A DNA stretch of 64,000 bases from Pseudoneobacillus sp052180215 (GCF_052180215.1 NZ_CP197471.1:2142001-2206000); one strand, 5' to 3'. Shown: positions 1 through 8,636, counted from the first letter of the stretch. Made by a program: numbers and translations. The notes: generated by a model not told the origin, from the letters alone.

Positions 1-1
1 C

Positions 2-337
2 TCAAAGACAACCCAACAAGCCAGGGAGGAATTTTACCCTTATTACTCCAATTACCGGTCTTATGTAAATCGTCAGCGAGGTATAGCAAGTGGTAGAATA
101 TCCAAATCTGATTTTGAGCTAATGACAGGTCCTGATACTGCGTTATTTGTGGGAAGCCCTCAACAGATTGCAGAAAAAATCCTTCAACAATACGAACTTT
201 TTGGGCATCAGCGTTTTATGGCGCAGATCGATATAGGCGGAGTTCCATTTAAAAAAATAATCGAGGGAATTGAATTGTTAGCGACAGAAGTAGCTCCAAT
301 CGTTCGAAGAGAAACACGTAAGGCTATAAACGTATAG
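2..337 (+). CDS. LLM-class flavin-dependent oxidoreductase, C-terminal part (5' truncated by window)
   Basis: The frame is open from base 2 and ends in TAG at 335-337, so only the last 111 codons are present. The tail 'GSPQQIAEKILQQYELFGHQ' followed by a 'MAQIDIGGVPF' stretch is typical of the C-terminal end of bacterial luciferase-like F420/FMN monooxygenases, where 'G(T/S)P..(V/I)A.ki' is a family signature. The catalytic N-terminal barrel lies outside the window, so the substrate cannot be inferred. A strong terminator follows 46 bases downstream. Confidence 0.8.
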   Translation, partial: SKTTQQAREEFYPYYSNYRSYVNRQRGIASGRISKSDFELMTGPDTALFVGSPQQIAEKILQQYELFGHQRFMAQIDIGGVPFKKIIEGIELLATEVAPIVRRETRKAINV

Positions 338-383
338 ATGGTGTAAAGAATGGGCTTTCTTAACACCCTTCAAGAAAACAATT

Positions 384-420
384 AAACGACCTTTGCTTAA
401 GAGTAAAGGTCGTTTTTCAT
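384..420 (+). terminator. Rho-independent terminator after the oxidoreductase
   Basis: AAACGACCTTT and AAAGGTCGTTT form a stem of about 10 bp with a short loop, followed by a T run. Confidence 0.85.
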
Positions 421-497
421 TATTAAGAGGTAACAACTAACGGTATTGACATATCAATAAGCATTTTTTAGTTTCAGAGAAATATTGATAAGCCTAT

Positions 498-836
498 TTA
501 CTTAGTTGTTTTTTTATATTTAATGTTAGTGATTTTTTCTGTTTTATTATCGAATTGAATATCAATATATACTCCATATTCTTTACTGCCTTCTTTTAGC
601 CATAGTTTAAACTTTTCGGTAGATGTTTTTGATCCTTTTTCCCTACCAACATGAAGATAATCGATAATATCAGCTTTAGGATACCTTTCCTTCGTTTTTT
701 GCATGGCGATTTTCCCCCATTTAGCATAGGTAGGTATATCTGGTTCTGCAAATACAATATTTGACGAATGGGGTGTAGCCCTATATACAGGAAAGAAAAA
801 GAAAAAAACTAATAGTATGGAAATGACTATTTTCAT
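498..836 (-). CDS. DUF3889 family exported protein (YqzG/YhdC-like)
   Basis: 112 residues with an N-terminal signal peptide or membrane anchor (residues 1-20, hydrophobic run 'ISILLVFFFFFPVY'). The mature part carries 'PTYAKWGKIAMQKTKERYP' and 'DIIDYLHVGRE', the conserved core I remember from the B. subtilis YqzG/YhdC (DUF3889) family, and the length is normal for it. AGAAGG lies 8 bases ahead of the ATG. Function is unknown. It is probably secreted or held on the outer face of the membrane. Confidence 0.8.
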   Translation of the reverse strand: MKIVISILLVFFFFFPVYRATPHSSNIVFAEPDIPTYAKWGKIAMQKTKERYPKADIIDYLHVGREKGSKTSTEKFKLWLKEGSKEYGVYIDIQFDNKTEKITNIKYKKTTK

Positions 837-1011
837 TCGGAAAACCTTCTTTTTAGTTTTATGGTTACAAATTCAACGGATTTTATTCATTTTTCAAGGA
901 TTGTAACCGTGTCTTGGGTTTAAAATCTGGTCGAAATAAAGATTAAAGGGAACTTATACCTTTCTTAAACGTATGTAGTTTAATAAACGTAAAATAAAGG
1001 GGGGGAGTCAT

Positions 1012-1200
1012 TTGTTCTATGAAGACTTTCATACCGTATTATCAACATTATTGTTTTGGTGGCTAATATTGCTTGTTTTTCAAAGAGTTACGAATCGATT
1101 TCCCAAAAAGAACACGTGGAAAAAAGATATTATTTTAACCTTTTTTCAAAGTATCATGATTCTTATTTTATTACCTGTATTATTTGATCTATTCAAATAA
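1012..1200 (+). CDS. Small two-helix membrane protein, unknown
   Basis: 62 residues from a TTG start preceded by a G-rich ribosome site (AAGGGGGGGAG, 999-1009). There are two hydrophobic segments (about residues 8-24 and 40-60) separated by a basic loop 'RFPKKNTWKKD', which suggests an N-out/C-out hairpin with a cytoplasmic loop. I do not recognise the family. Another tiny membrane protein follows after about 100 bases. Confidence 0.6.
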   Translation: MFYEDFHTVLSTLLFWWLILLVFQRVTNRFPKKNTWKKDIILTFFQSIMILILLPVLFDLFK

Positions 1201-1298
1201 ATCTATTAATGATAAATGAACTCTAATTAATTTGATTTTTCCAAGGAAAGTAATACTAAAATTAGGATAACAGTTATCGTTTTAGGAGGTTTATATTA

Positions 1299-1445
1299 GT
1301 GTTGAGGTTTGTGGATGACTTAGCTGGAGCTATATATAATGCTATTAAGTTTATAATAAGATCTGTTAGTTATTTACTTGCAGGAATGTTGATTGTTGCC
1401 GTTCCTGTGTATTTGATTGTTTGGATATTCGGTTTGTTTCAGTAA
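1299..1445 (+). CDS. 48-residue single-span membrane protein, unknown
   Basis: A GTG start sits 8 bases after a perfect AGGAGGT (1284-1290). The product has an amphipathic N-terminal part ('RFVDDLAGAIYNAIKF') and one long hydrophobic helix (about residues 24-47) that ends the protein. A small terminator follows. No family is recognised. The strong ribosome site and the terminator are the main evidence that it is a real gene. Confidence 0.6.
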   Translation: MLRFVDDLAGAIYNAIKFIIRSVSYLLAGMLIVAVPVYLIVWIFGLFQ

Positions 1446-1497
1446 TTTTACTCAGTTATCAGGAGCCTTAATGGTATAAGATGATGAAAAGAGGTAA

Positions 1498-1530
1498 AAC
1501 CCAGGACTATAAGACTCTGGGTTATTCTTT
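1498..1530 (+). terminator. Weak rho-independent terminator
   Basis: AACCCAG and CTGGGTT flank a 12-base loop. A short, imperfect T-rich tail follows. Confidence 0.55.
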
Positions 1531-1590
1531 GTTCAAATACCTCGAATCAGGTTAACGGGAAAATAAATTTTGATCCTCTTATCATTACAG

Positions 1591-1655
1591 TTTGTTGCAA
1601 ATACAACAAATTTAAGTTAAATTTAATTCATATTATTATTGTTGTATTTACAACA
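1591..1655 (+). promoter_or_regulatory. Promoter region with two MarR-type palindromic operators
   Basis: Operator 1 (1591-1610) is TTTGTTG-N6-CAACAAA. Operator 2 (1640-1655) is the perfect palindrome TGTTGTA-TT-TACAACA. Both share the TTGTTG/CAACAA half-site and their centres are 47 bp apart. A plausible sigma-A promoter (TTGCAA 1594-1599, 17-bp gap, TTAAAT 1617-1622) overlaps operator 1 and lies just upstream of operator 2. This arrangement suits autorepression by the MarR protein encoded from 1680. Confidence 0.7.
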
Positions 1656-1679
1656 TTAATACGAGCTAAGGAGGTCAGC

Positions 1680-2132
1680 ATGAAGGAAATTCTCCGTGAA
1701 ATAGGGATGATAGCAAGGGCATTAGATTCTATAAGTAATATCGAATTTAAAGAATATGACCTTACTAAAGGGCAGTATTTGTATCTTGTGCGAATATGTG
1801 AAAATCCGGGAATCATTCAAGAAAAGTTAGCTGAGATGATAAAAGTAGATCGAACAACTGCATCTCGTGCGATAAAAAAGCTTGAAGAAAATGGATTTAT
1901 AGAAAAGAAAGACGATGAACAAAACCAAAAGATAAAAAAACTCTTTCCAACAGAGAAAGGAAAAAATGTTTATCCGTTCATCAAAAAAGAAAATGATTTT
2001 TCCAATAAAGTTGCGTTAGAGGGTTTTTCTGAGGTAGAAGTGGAGACCATCTATCATCTTCTTCAAAGAGTGAGGAAAAATGTAGAAGTGGACTGGGAAT
2101 ACGTTAAAAAAGGAAATAAAAGAATTTATTGA
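1680..2132 (+). CDS. MarR-family transcriptional regulator
   Basis: 150 residues with the classical MarR winged-helix layout. An N-terminal dimerisation helix leads into 'LTKGQYLYLVRICENPGI', then 'QEKLAEMIKVDRTTASRAIK' with a recognition helix near residues 55-70. The wing is 'NGFIEKKDDEQNQKIKKLFPT', followed by a C-terminal dimer helix. AAGGAGG precedes the ATG. It sits 24 bases ahead of paiA, so the two are very likely co-transcribed, and it probably binds the two palindromes at 1591-1655 to control both genes. The ligand is unknown. Confidence 0.9.
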   Translation: MKEILREIGMIARALDSISNIEFKEYDLTKGQYLYLVRICENPGIIQEKLAEMIKVDRTTASRAIKKLEENGFIEKKDDEQNQKIKKLFPTEKGKNVYPFIKKENDFSNKVALEGFSEVEVETIYHLLQRVRKNVEVDWEYVKKGNKRIY

Positions 2133-2156
2133 TCATATAAAGGAGCGACATACAAA

Positions 2157-2672
2157 ATGACAATGAACATACAAGAGTGCAAGCTTGAAGATTTATTCAT
2201 CCTTCAAAAAATTAGTTACGAAACATTTAATGATACATTTAAGGACCAGAACTCACCTGAAAATATGAAAGCCTATTTGGAAAAGGCATTTAACTTAAAA
2301 CAATTAGAAAAAGAATTATCCGATCCTTCTTCACAATTCTATTTTGTTTATTTTCATAATGAAGTTGCTGGATATTTAAAGGTTAATACCGATGATGCTC
2401 AGTCAGAAGAAATGGGTGATGAATCCCTAGAAATTGAAAGGATTTATATAAAGAACAAATTACAAAAACACGGACTTGGTAAAAATCTTTTTAATAAAGC
2501 GATTGAATTGGCGAAGGAACAAAATAAAAAGAAAATTTGGCTTGGTGTTTGGGAAAAAAATGAAAATGCGATTGCCTTTTATAAGAAAATGGGGTTCGTC
2601 CAAACTGGAGCCCACTCCTTTTATATGGGTGATGAAAAACAAACAGACTTTATCATGACTAAAACTTTTTAA
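2157..2672 (+). CDS. paiA: Spermidine/spermine N-acetyltransferase PaiA
   Basis: 171 residues, closely resembling remembered B. subtilis PaiA along the whole length ('ETFNDTFK', 'NSPENMKAYLE', 'LGVWEKNENAIAFYKKMGF', 'AHSFYMGDE'). The GNAT acetyl-CoA loop is 'KHGLGKNLFNKA'. PaiA acetylates polyamines and affects sporulation and degradative-enzyme control in B. subtilis. There paiA is paired with paiB. Here no paiB follows, and a MarR gene lies directly upstream instead. AAGGAG precedes the start. Confidence 0.93.
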   Translation: MTMNIQECKLEDLFILQKISYETFNDTFKDQNSPENMKAYLEKAFNLKQLEKELSDPSSQFYFVYFHNEVAGYLKVNTDDAQSEEMGDESLEIERIYIKNKLQKHGLGKNLFNKAIELAKEQNKKKIWLGVWEKNENAIAFYKKMGFVQTGAHSFYMGDEKQTDFIMTKTF

Positions 2673-2875
2673 AAAGTTTTTTAGAAAGTTGAGTTATTTA
2701 ATAGAAGTTTTACAGGGATATTGAAAAAAAAAATTAAGAGCGTGAATATTCAACTTTATGTGATTATCTTTCACCTGAACTACTAAAGAATGAACTTAAG
2801 GTATTGTTCATTTTAAGATTTAAGGATTGGTTAGCATACAGAACTCAAATTGAGATATTCGAAAGAGGTTACATT

Positions 2876-3133
2876 ATGTCTATAAGTTTTACACAAATTG
2901 TCATTCTTCTTTGTCCGTTACTTTTTCCACTCCTCACCAAAAAATGGACTTGGTTTTTCACTATGACTATTGGATATGTTGTTTATATTTTATGGGGTGT
3001 GTTTCTTCATGCTACTTCAGATATTACTGAGTACGGTACTGGTTATGGCATGTTTATTGTTCCATATTTAATCGGCATATCAATATTAGGTGCTACTTTG
3101 CAACGTAACATTCATTTCCAAAAAGAGAAATAA
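2876..3133 (+). CDS. Small multi-span membrane protein, unknown
   Basis: 85 residues from the ATG at 2876, chosen because AGAGGT (2864-2869) lies 6 bases ahead. The frame stays open upstream to about 2735 and encodes a plausible non-membrane stretch ('LSPELLKNELKVLF', 'RFKDWLAYRTQ') without a usable start, possibly the relic of another gene. There are three hydrophobic helices (about residues 6-20, 26-44 and 55-75). The family is not recognised. Confidence 0.6.
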   Translation: MSISFTQIVILLCPLLFPLLTKKWTWFFTMTIGYVVYILWGVFLHATSDITEYGTGYGMFIVPYLIGISILGATLQRNIHFQKEK

Positions 3134-3167
3134 TGTGCCTTTAAATAAATTTCCCAAATCACGGGAG

Positions 3168-4580
3168 CTAAGGAATGATTTCAAAAACAGTGCCTTGATG
3201 AAAATCCGTTACTTTCATTGAGCCATAAACTCCTAAATATAATCGTGTTTGATTCAGATTGGCACCTAAACTTACATAATAAGCGGATGGAGATCCAAAA
3301 TCATAGTTTGTTTGAATGACACTAAAATCATTTTGTTTACCATCTGGTCTAACGCGGGTATAAGCTAAAGCCCCTCTAACCTGAGGTTGGGATTTCTTCC
3401 GAGCAACATCCGTAAATACAACGCTACCTGTTAAATCAGGGATTCCATTCCCCATATAAGCTTGCACCCCTGTAAGTGCCGTTCCTTCAAACTTATCTGT
3501 TCTGGCGTCTTCGTGATAATAACTAGTTAAAGGTTGCAGTCGACTGCCTGAAAGGGTGACTGCTTCATTATAATAGGCGATTGCTTTCTCATCTAAATTC
3601 GGATTTTTTGTGCAGTCTCTATTGATTGAAGTAGGAAAAGCACCTTCCCATCCACGCCAGCCAAAGTTAACTAATCCTTTTTGGTTAAAAGTAGAAGTTT
3701 GGGTAGAGGCTTGAATTAGTTGAGTAACGGGAATTGGTTGATATTGAACGAATGAAAAGATGGATTCAACCAAATCCTGTCCGACATTTCCTACATACTT
3801 CAAATACTGATTATGAAACTTTTGAAAAGAAATGCCTGGTATATTCCGAACCCCTTTGGCCATTACCGAGAGGGTTTCCTGAATCGTAGGGGGGAGTTCA
3901 TTAAAACGTGTGACAATGGGTGGATTCTTAATGGTTGTATTTTTACTCACATCAATTTCAATAATTTTCCCAGCGATTTCTAGATTGTCCTGACTTAAGT
4001 TGAATGGATCATAACCTGCGCCGCCATCTCCAGTTGTTAAAACAAGTTTTCCTGTTTCAGGTGAAAAGTTTAAACTATTGACACCATTATGATTAAAAAA
4101 TGGTCTCCTTATGTTTAGTAATGTCCGTCGTTTTCGAGGTTGACCATTCGATTGTAAAATCCATTCTTCTACTGTATCAATATGGTCATATTGAGTTTCT
4201 CTATTTATCCAGCTTAAGGATAACGTTTGAGGATCACACGGGTCAGGTTTAAAACCACCAGGAAGAGCACCATGGCCTTCTGATCCAGCTACTGAATAAT
4301 GAAGATAAAATAGGCCGTTATTATAAAAATAGGGATGAAACGCGAGCCCTAACAAGCCCCTCTCATCATAGCCACCGCTAGAACCTCCCAGTTTTAAAAT
4401 TCGCTGGCGGATGTCTAAAAAAGTCTTCACACTTCCGTTTCCTATATAAAAGATTTCTCCAACCTGGGTTGCAACAAATAATCTTTCTATAGAGTCACCT
4501 GGGAGTATAGTTGTTTTTATAACAGTAGGCAAATTTATCTTGCTCAAGATTGGCCGTAAACTAACCTTCACTTTTTTCAA
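3168..4580 (-). CDS. PQQ-dependent sugar (glucose/sorbosone-type) dehydrogenase family protein
   Basis: 470 residues, a six-bladed propeller of the GSDH/HHIP type. 'GYDERGLLGLAFHP' and 'NNGLFYLHYS' mark the first blades. 'NHNGVNSLNFSPETGKL' carries the His that acts as catalytic base in soluble glucose dehydrogenase, and 'TTGDGGAGYDP' and 'NFGWRGWEG' are further signatures. Family members oxidise sugars with PQQ and calcium. There is no signal peptide, which is unusual for this normally exported family. The start is TTG with AAGGAGGT 9 bases ahead. It converges with the upstream small membrane gene. Confidence 0.85.
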   Translation of the reverse strand: MKKVKVSLRPILSKINLPTVIKTTILPGDSIERLFVATQVGEIFYIGNGSVKTFLDIRQRILKLGGSSGGYDERGLLGLAFHPYFYNNGLFYLHYSVAGSEGHGALPGGFKPDPCDPQTLSLSWINRETQYDHIDTVEEWILQSNGQPRKRRTLLNIRRPFFNHNGVNSLNFSPETGKLVLTTGDGGAGYDPFNLSQDNLEIAGKIIEIDVSKNTTIKNPPIVTRFNELPPTIQETLSVMAKGVRNIPGISFQKFHNQYLKYVGNVGQDLVESIFSFVQYQPIPVTQLIQASTQTSTFNQKGLVNFGWRGWEGAFPTSINRDCTKNPNLDEKAIAYYNEAVTLSGSRLQPLTSYYHEDARTDKFEGTALTGVQAYMGNGIPDLTGSVVFTDVARKKSQPQVRGALAYTRVRPDGKQNDFSVIQTNYDFGSPSAYYVSLGANLNQTRLYLGVYGSMKVTDFHQGTVFEIIP

Positions 4581-4732
4581 CTTAGATGACCTCCTTCTTA
4601 TTGATTTCTTTTATAAGAATATGATTAGTACGGTTCTATAAGTACCAAATTAGGCCTGTGAAAATCTAATTCATTTATTGATAAAACTTGTTAAATTGGA
4701 AAAAATATGGTTTAGGAAAGGAGGGATTGCGA

Positions 4733-5122
4733 ATGTCTATAAAAAAGTGGTTAACAGGATTGGTTGTTTTTCCTGCCATGATGGTAGTTCTCACAACGCT
4801 CGGAACATATAGCGTAGTTGCTCAAACTAGTAACGATAATCAACCTGCGGTGACAGTACAAGCGGTTGATGTACAGTTGAACGATGATTCCTTTAATCCG
4901 AAAGTGATCACGATCCCTAATGGAAAAGCAACAAAGTTGATATTGAAAAACGCAGGTGTAAAAGAACATACCTTCACAGTGGAAAAGCTCGGAATTGACG
5001 AGGAAATCCAACCTGGAAAAGAAGTAACCATTACCGTGAACCCGAAAAAGCCTGGTACATATGAACTAATCTGTCGGTACCATTATAGAGAAGGAATGGT
5101 TGGACAAGTAGTTGTCCAATAA
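4733..5122 (+). CDS. Exported cupredoxin-domain protein
   Basis: 129 residues from the ATG at 4733, which follows AAAGGAGGG (4717-4725). A signal peptide covers about residues 1-30, ending near 'SVVAQT'. The mature domain is a cupredoxin barrel with type-1 copper ligands visible: His in 'KEHTF', Cys in 'LICRYH', His in 'YHYREGM' and the following Met. It probably transfers electrons or binds copper outside the membrane. A strong terminator follows immediately. Neighbours give no partner. Confidence 0.85.
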   Translation: MSIKKWLTGLVVFPAMMVVLTTLGTYSVVAQTSNDNQPAVTVQAVDVQLNDDSFNPKVITIPNGKATKLILKNAGVKEHTFTVEKLGIDEEIQPGKEVTITVNPKKPGTYELICRYHYREGMVGQVVVQ

Positions 5123-5123
5123 C

Positions 5124-5153
5124 AAGCAAGGCCTAACGTGGCCTTGCTTTTTT
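5124..5153 (+). terminator. Rho-independent terminator of the cupredoxin gene
   Basis: AAGCAAGGCC and GGCCTTGCTT around a 5-base loop, followed by TTTTTT. Confidence 0.92.
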
Positions 5154-5297
5154 ATCGGGATATAATAAGAAAATAGTGTTAAACTTTGTTGTTTTGGGCA
5201 ATTCTTTTTTGATGATTTGAGCAAAAGCAAGATTCAAGAAGGAAGTTATTTATAAAAGTAGAATTAGTAAAGATAATAACTTTAAAGGATGGTATAG

Positions 5298-5522
5298 ATG
5301 TCAACTTCTGGAATGCTTGGTGTTGGAAATTGGATTGGGATCCTTACAACTTGTCTAATAATCCTATGTTTTTATTTTACTCTTACTTTTTTTGAACAGT
5401 TGCGCAAGGGAGAAGAACGAATCATTAAACAATCTAAAATAGCAGCCACCATTTGTTTCACTCTAGCTTTCATTATTCCAGCAATCTATAAATATTATAT
5501 TTATCAACAAATGATGAAATAA
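5298..5522 (+). CDS. Small two-span membrane protein, unknown
   Basis: 74 residues. The ATG is preceded by AAAGGATGG. Hydrophobic helices at about residues 12-32 and 47-66 are joined by a charged loop ('FEQLRKGEERIIKQSK'). A terminator follows within 50 bases, which supports an independent transcription unit. No family is recognised. Confidence 0.65.
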   Translation: MSTSGMLGVGNWIGILTTCLIILCFYFTLTFFEQLRKGEERIIKQSKIAATICFTLAFIIPAIYKYYIYQQMMK

Positions 5523-5570
5523 TAGGGGGACCACGTCAAAAAGTAGGTGAATGGCAAATTGTATTGTTTG

Positions 5571-5600
5571 GCGATGCTATCATAAGGCATCGCTATTTTT
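5571..5600 (+). terminator. Rho-independent terminator
   Basis: GCGATGC and GCATCGC stem with a 9-base loop, then a T-rich tail. Confidence 0.8.
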
Positions 5601-5714
5601 GTTGAAAAATAATAGAGTTACAACAGTTTAATAGTACTAAAATTGGAAATTATATCATTCTATTGTAAAATTAAATTAGTATTTTATTGAAGCCAGATCA
5701 AAAGGGGATTTTGT

Positions 5715-6332
5715 TTGAAGAAAACATTATTTTTTATATTATTAATTTTAGCTTTATTTTTGTCCCTATCCATTCCGACTTACATTCATATAAATGATTT
5801 CAATCTGATGGCTTGGCAACGAAACACATGGGAATGGAATTACATCGGTGTCTCTTTTAATTATATTTTATTTATTTTGCTTGTGAACATTACAAAAAGT
5901 AAGATGGGGGAATTAGGTTTACAAGTAGGTAAATGGAAAGAAAATATCGTTTGGTATAGTTTAATCTCTTTTGGTGTTTTATTTCTTTCTAAATTAAGTG
6001 ATTATTTTTCTAAAGTTGAATTGATCTTTTACTTACCATCTTTAAGTACCGTTTTGTTTCAACTGCTCTTTGTGTCCATAGGAGAAGAACTGTTTTGGAG
6101 AGGTTTTGTACAAAAACAATTTGGTTTTTGGTATTCATCTATAGGGTTTGGAATCATTCACTTTTTATCCACTTTAGCTGCTGGCAATACACTCATAAAC
6201 GCAATTGCCTATGGTGTAGTCACATTTTTACTTGGCACAATCTTTTCTTGGATTCGTAAAAAAACAGAGTCCGTTTATCCAAGTATTTTATTACATGGTT
6301 TATACAATATTTCTAATTATTTTATTAAATAA
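5715..6332 (+). CDS. CPBP family intramembrane metalloprotease (CAAX/Abi type)
   Basis: 205 residues with several membrane helices. The family's three motifs are present: 'GEELFWRGF' (Glu124-Glu125 and Arg129), His149 in 'GFGIIHFLS', and 'LLHGLYNISNYF' near the C-terminus. These residues form the glutamate/histidine active site of CPBP (Rce1-like) proteases. In bacilli such proteins serve in bacteriocin self-immunity or protein processing, but no bacteriocin gene is adjacent. The start is TTG with AAGGGGA ahead. Confidence 0.9.
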   Translation: MKKTLFFILLILALFLSLSIPTYIHINDFNLMAWQRNTWEWNYIGVSFNYILFILLVNITKSKMGELGLQVGKWKENIVWYSLISFGVLFLSKLSDYFSKVELIFYLPSLSTVLFQLLFVSIGEELFWRGFVQKQFGFWYSSIGFGIIHFLSTLAAGNTLINAIAYGVVTFLLGTIFSWIRKKTESVYPSILLHGLYNISNYFIK

Positions 6333-6441
6333 TCGAAAACAGCGCCCTCGATATATATCAATTATTCTGTGAACAAAAAAGAATAGATAAAGCTGTTTTG
6401 TCCGTAAACTATTTTGAGAAAAAAATAAGGGGGAAATTAAT

Positions 6442-7008
6442 ATGACAATCGCGAACAAGGAGTTGTCCGTAGAACAAAGGGAAGAACTACTTTCAGCATT
6501 GAAAGTACGTTTTGAAAAAAACATGAACCGACATGAAGGTGTTGGATGGGCTAAAGTCGAAGAAAAGCTATTAGCAAATCATGATAAACTTTGGTCGCTT
6601 TATGAAATGGAAAGCACTGACGGTGAACCTGATGTCGTTGGTTATGATATAGAGAAGGACGAATACATTTTTTATGACTGTTCCGCGGAAAGTCCTAAAG
6701 GCCGCAGAAGTGTTTGCTACGATCGTGAAGCGCTAGAGTCGAGGAAAAACCATAAACCAGAAAATACTGTTATGGATATGGCTGCTGCAATGGGCATTGA
6801 ACTTTTAACGGAAGATGAATACCGTGAGTTACAGAAGCTAGGAAATTTCGATACGAAAACATCGAGTTGGGTGAAAACACCTGCAAATATTAGAAAACTC
6901 GGCGGGGCAATCTTTTGTGATCGTCGCTACGACACGGTCTTTGTGTATCATAATGGAGCAGACTCCTACTATGCTGCCAGGGGTTTCCGCGGCTCGCTAA
7001 GGGTTTAA
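6442..7008 (+). CDS. DUF4256 domain-containing protein
   Basis: 188 residues, soluble, covering one domain end to end ('RFEKNMNRHEGVGWAKVE', 'LYEMESTDGEPDVVGYD', 'DCSAESPKGRRSVCYD', 'ALESRKNHKPENT'). I recognise this as the DUF4256 family, which is widespread in bacteria and without a known function. AAGGGGGAAA precedes the ATG. It is monocistronic, with a strong terminator about 60 bases downstream. Confidence 0.85.
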   Translation: MTIANKELSVEQREELLSALKVRFEKNMNRHEGVGWAKVEEKLLANHDKLWSLYEMESTDGEPDVVGYDIEKDEYIFYDCSAESPKGRRSVCYDREALESRKNHKPENTVMDMAAAMGIELLTEDEYRELQKLGNFDTKTSSWVKTPANIRKLGGAIFCDRRYDTVFVYHNGADSYYAARGFRGSLRV

Positions 7009-7068
7009 GATCTTTTGATTTTAAAAAAGATAAACGTTTTCTACATAACTATCAAGGACTAGAACGAA

Positions 7069-7102
7069 ACAAGGTGTTGCTAAAGCACACCTTGTTTTTT
7101 TT
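7069..7102 (+). terminator. Rho-independent terminator
   Basis: AACAAGGTGTG-like left arm and CACACCTTGTT right arm, followed by eight T residues. Confidence 0.9.
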
Positions 7103-7398
7103 AGCGAAAAATCAATAGATTCCATCATTTGTTATTAAATCATACGGCAATCATAGCTTTTTTGGTTTTCTTGTCCTATTCAAAATTTTAGCGGACAGGG
7201 AATCCGTTATTCTCATAAAAAACGCTATATTAGAGTTATTATAGGACACACAGTTCGTTATTTACTAAAAAACTACCTAAAATGATATCCAATCACCTAC
7301 TTAGCGGAACGTGTGTCCGATAAAAGAGTCAAGTCCTAACAATTGTGTAAATTCCTATCTCCAATGTTACAACCTATATATGTTATTTAGTGTTTTAT

Positions 7399-7446
7399 AA
7401 TTTGGATTACTGGAAAGGGGGGCCCCCCTTTCCAGTAATCCAAATT
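7399..7446. repeat. Perfect 48-bp palindrome with no loop
   Basis: Bases 7399-7422 are followed directly by their exact reverse complement at 7423-7446. The centre is GGGGGG|CCCCCC and the arms contain TTGGATTACTGGAAA. It lies inside the IS, 20 bases beyond the transposase stop. There is no T tract on either side, so it is not a textbook terminator, though it could form a 24-bp cruciform or RNA hairpin that blocks read-through. Confidence 0.9.
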
Positions 7447-7466
7447 TCGCTTCGAGTTTCTCTATA

Positions 7467-8636
7467 TTAATTTCGTTGCGTGTATCTTTTATTTAACACG
7501 ATAAGATTTTCATTCTCCATTAAAAGTGCTCCTATAAGACGAAATGCCGACTGTGTATTGGGGAATATACGAATCACTCTTTCTCGTCTTCTGATTTCTT
7601 GGTTTAATCGTTCTAATGAGTTTGTACTCGCAAGATGACGATGGTATGTCTCTGGCTCATTAAAATATTGGATGGAATCTTCGAATCCATCCTCTAATAT
7701 TTCAATTGCATTTTTAATTTTGGGGTTATCTTCGTAACGTTTAATAAATTCATCTTTAAATAATCTAGCTTCTTCACAAGATATAGTTTGAAAGATTCTT
7801 CTCATATCTGCGATAACTTGACTCATTTCCTTTTTAGGGAGCTTGTTTATGATATTACGCTTGAAATGAACGGTACACCTTTGCCAAGCCGTTCCAATAA
7901 ACTCGCGTTCAATTGCTTTCTTTAATCCTTTATGAGCATCGGAGATAACAAGTTTAGGGGACTGTAGACCTCGCGCTTTTAAACTCTGCAAGAAGCCTTG
8001 CCAGGCTTCAAAACTTTCAACATGATCAATTTTCAATCCAAGAATCTCTCTTTTTTTCTTCTCATTCATAGCCGTAACAATATAAACTGCTTTTGAGACG
8101 ACTTTATTATGCTCACGCACCTTAATATACATAGCATCTGCAAATAAATAAGGATAATATTGAACATTAAGAGGGCGATTAGCCCACTTATTTACAATAG
8201 GATCAAGCTTCTCCGTTAATGATGAAACGAAAGATTTTGAGACAGCTTCACCACAAAGCTGTTCAATTATATTTGTAACTTTACGTGTAGAAACACCGTT
8301 AACCACCATTTCTAACATAGAGAGAACAAGGGCTTGATCAACCCGTGAGTATTTCTCAAAAACTGTTGGAGAGAACTCACCCTCCCTAGTCCGAGGGACT
8401 CGTAATTTAATCTTTCCAATACTGATAATAAGTTCTCTTTCATAATAACCATTTCTGTAATCACGGCGCTCTGATGAGCGTTGATAGGAACCAACTTGTA
8501 AATAATTATCTCGTTCTTTTTCCATATACTCATTTAAAACTAAAACGATTGCAGACTTTACCACTGTTTCAATATTAGAATTCATTATGGAGTCTTTTAA
8601 AAGGTCCATATCTAGGTTAAACTGTAATTGAGTCAT
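7467..8636 (-). CDS. IS256-family transposase
   Basis: 389 residues, full length for the family. The Mutator/IS256 DDE catalytic residues are visible as Asp in 'YLFADAMYIKV', Asp in 'KLVISDAHKG' and Glu in 'STNSLERLNQEIRRRERVIR'. The characteristic 'CTVHFKRN' (C-x2-H) is present between them. There is no internal stop, so the element is probably capable of transposition. It is read away from the left terminus, and the palindrome at 7399-7446 lies just past its stop. Confidence 0.96.
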   Translation of the reverse strand: MTQLQFNLDMDLLKDSIMNSNIETVVKSAIVLVLNEYMEKERDNYLQVGSYQRSSERRDYRNGYYERELIISIGKIKLRVPRTREGEFSPTVFEKYSRVDQALVLSMLEMVVNGVSTRKVTNIIEQLCGEAVSKSFVSSLTEKLDPIVNKWANRPLNVQYYPYLFADAMYIKVREHNKVVSKAVYIVTAMNEKKKREILGLKIDHVESFEAWQGFLQSLKARGLQSPKLVISDAHKGLKKAIEREFIGTAWQRCTVHFKRNIINKLPKKEMSQVIADMRRIFQTISCEEARLFKDEFIKRYEDNPKIKNAIEILEDGFEDSIQYFNEPETYHRHLASTNSLERLNQEIRRRERVIRIFPNTQSAFRLIGALLMENENLIVLNKRYTQRN

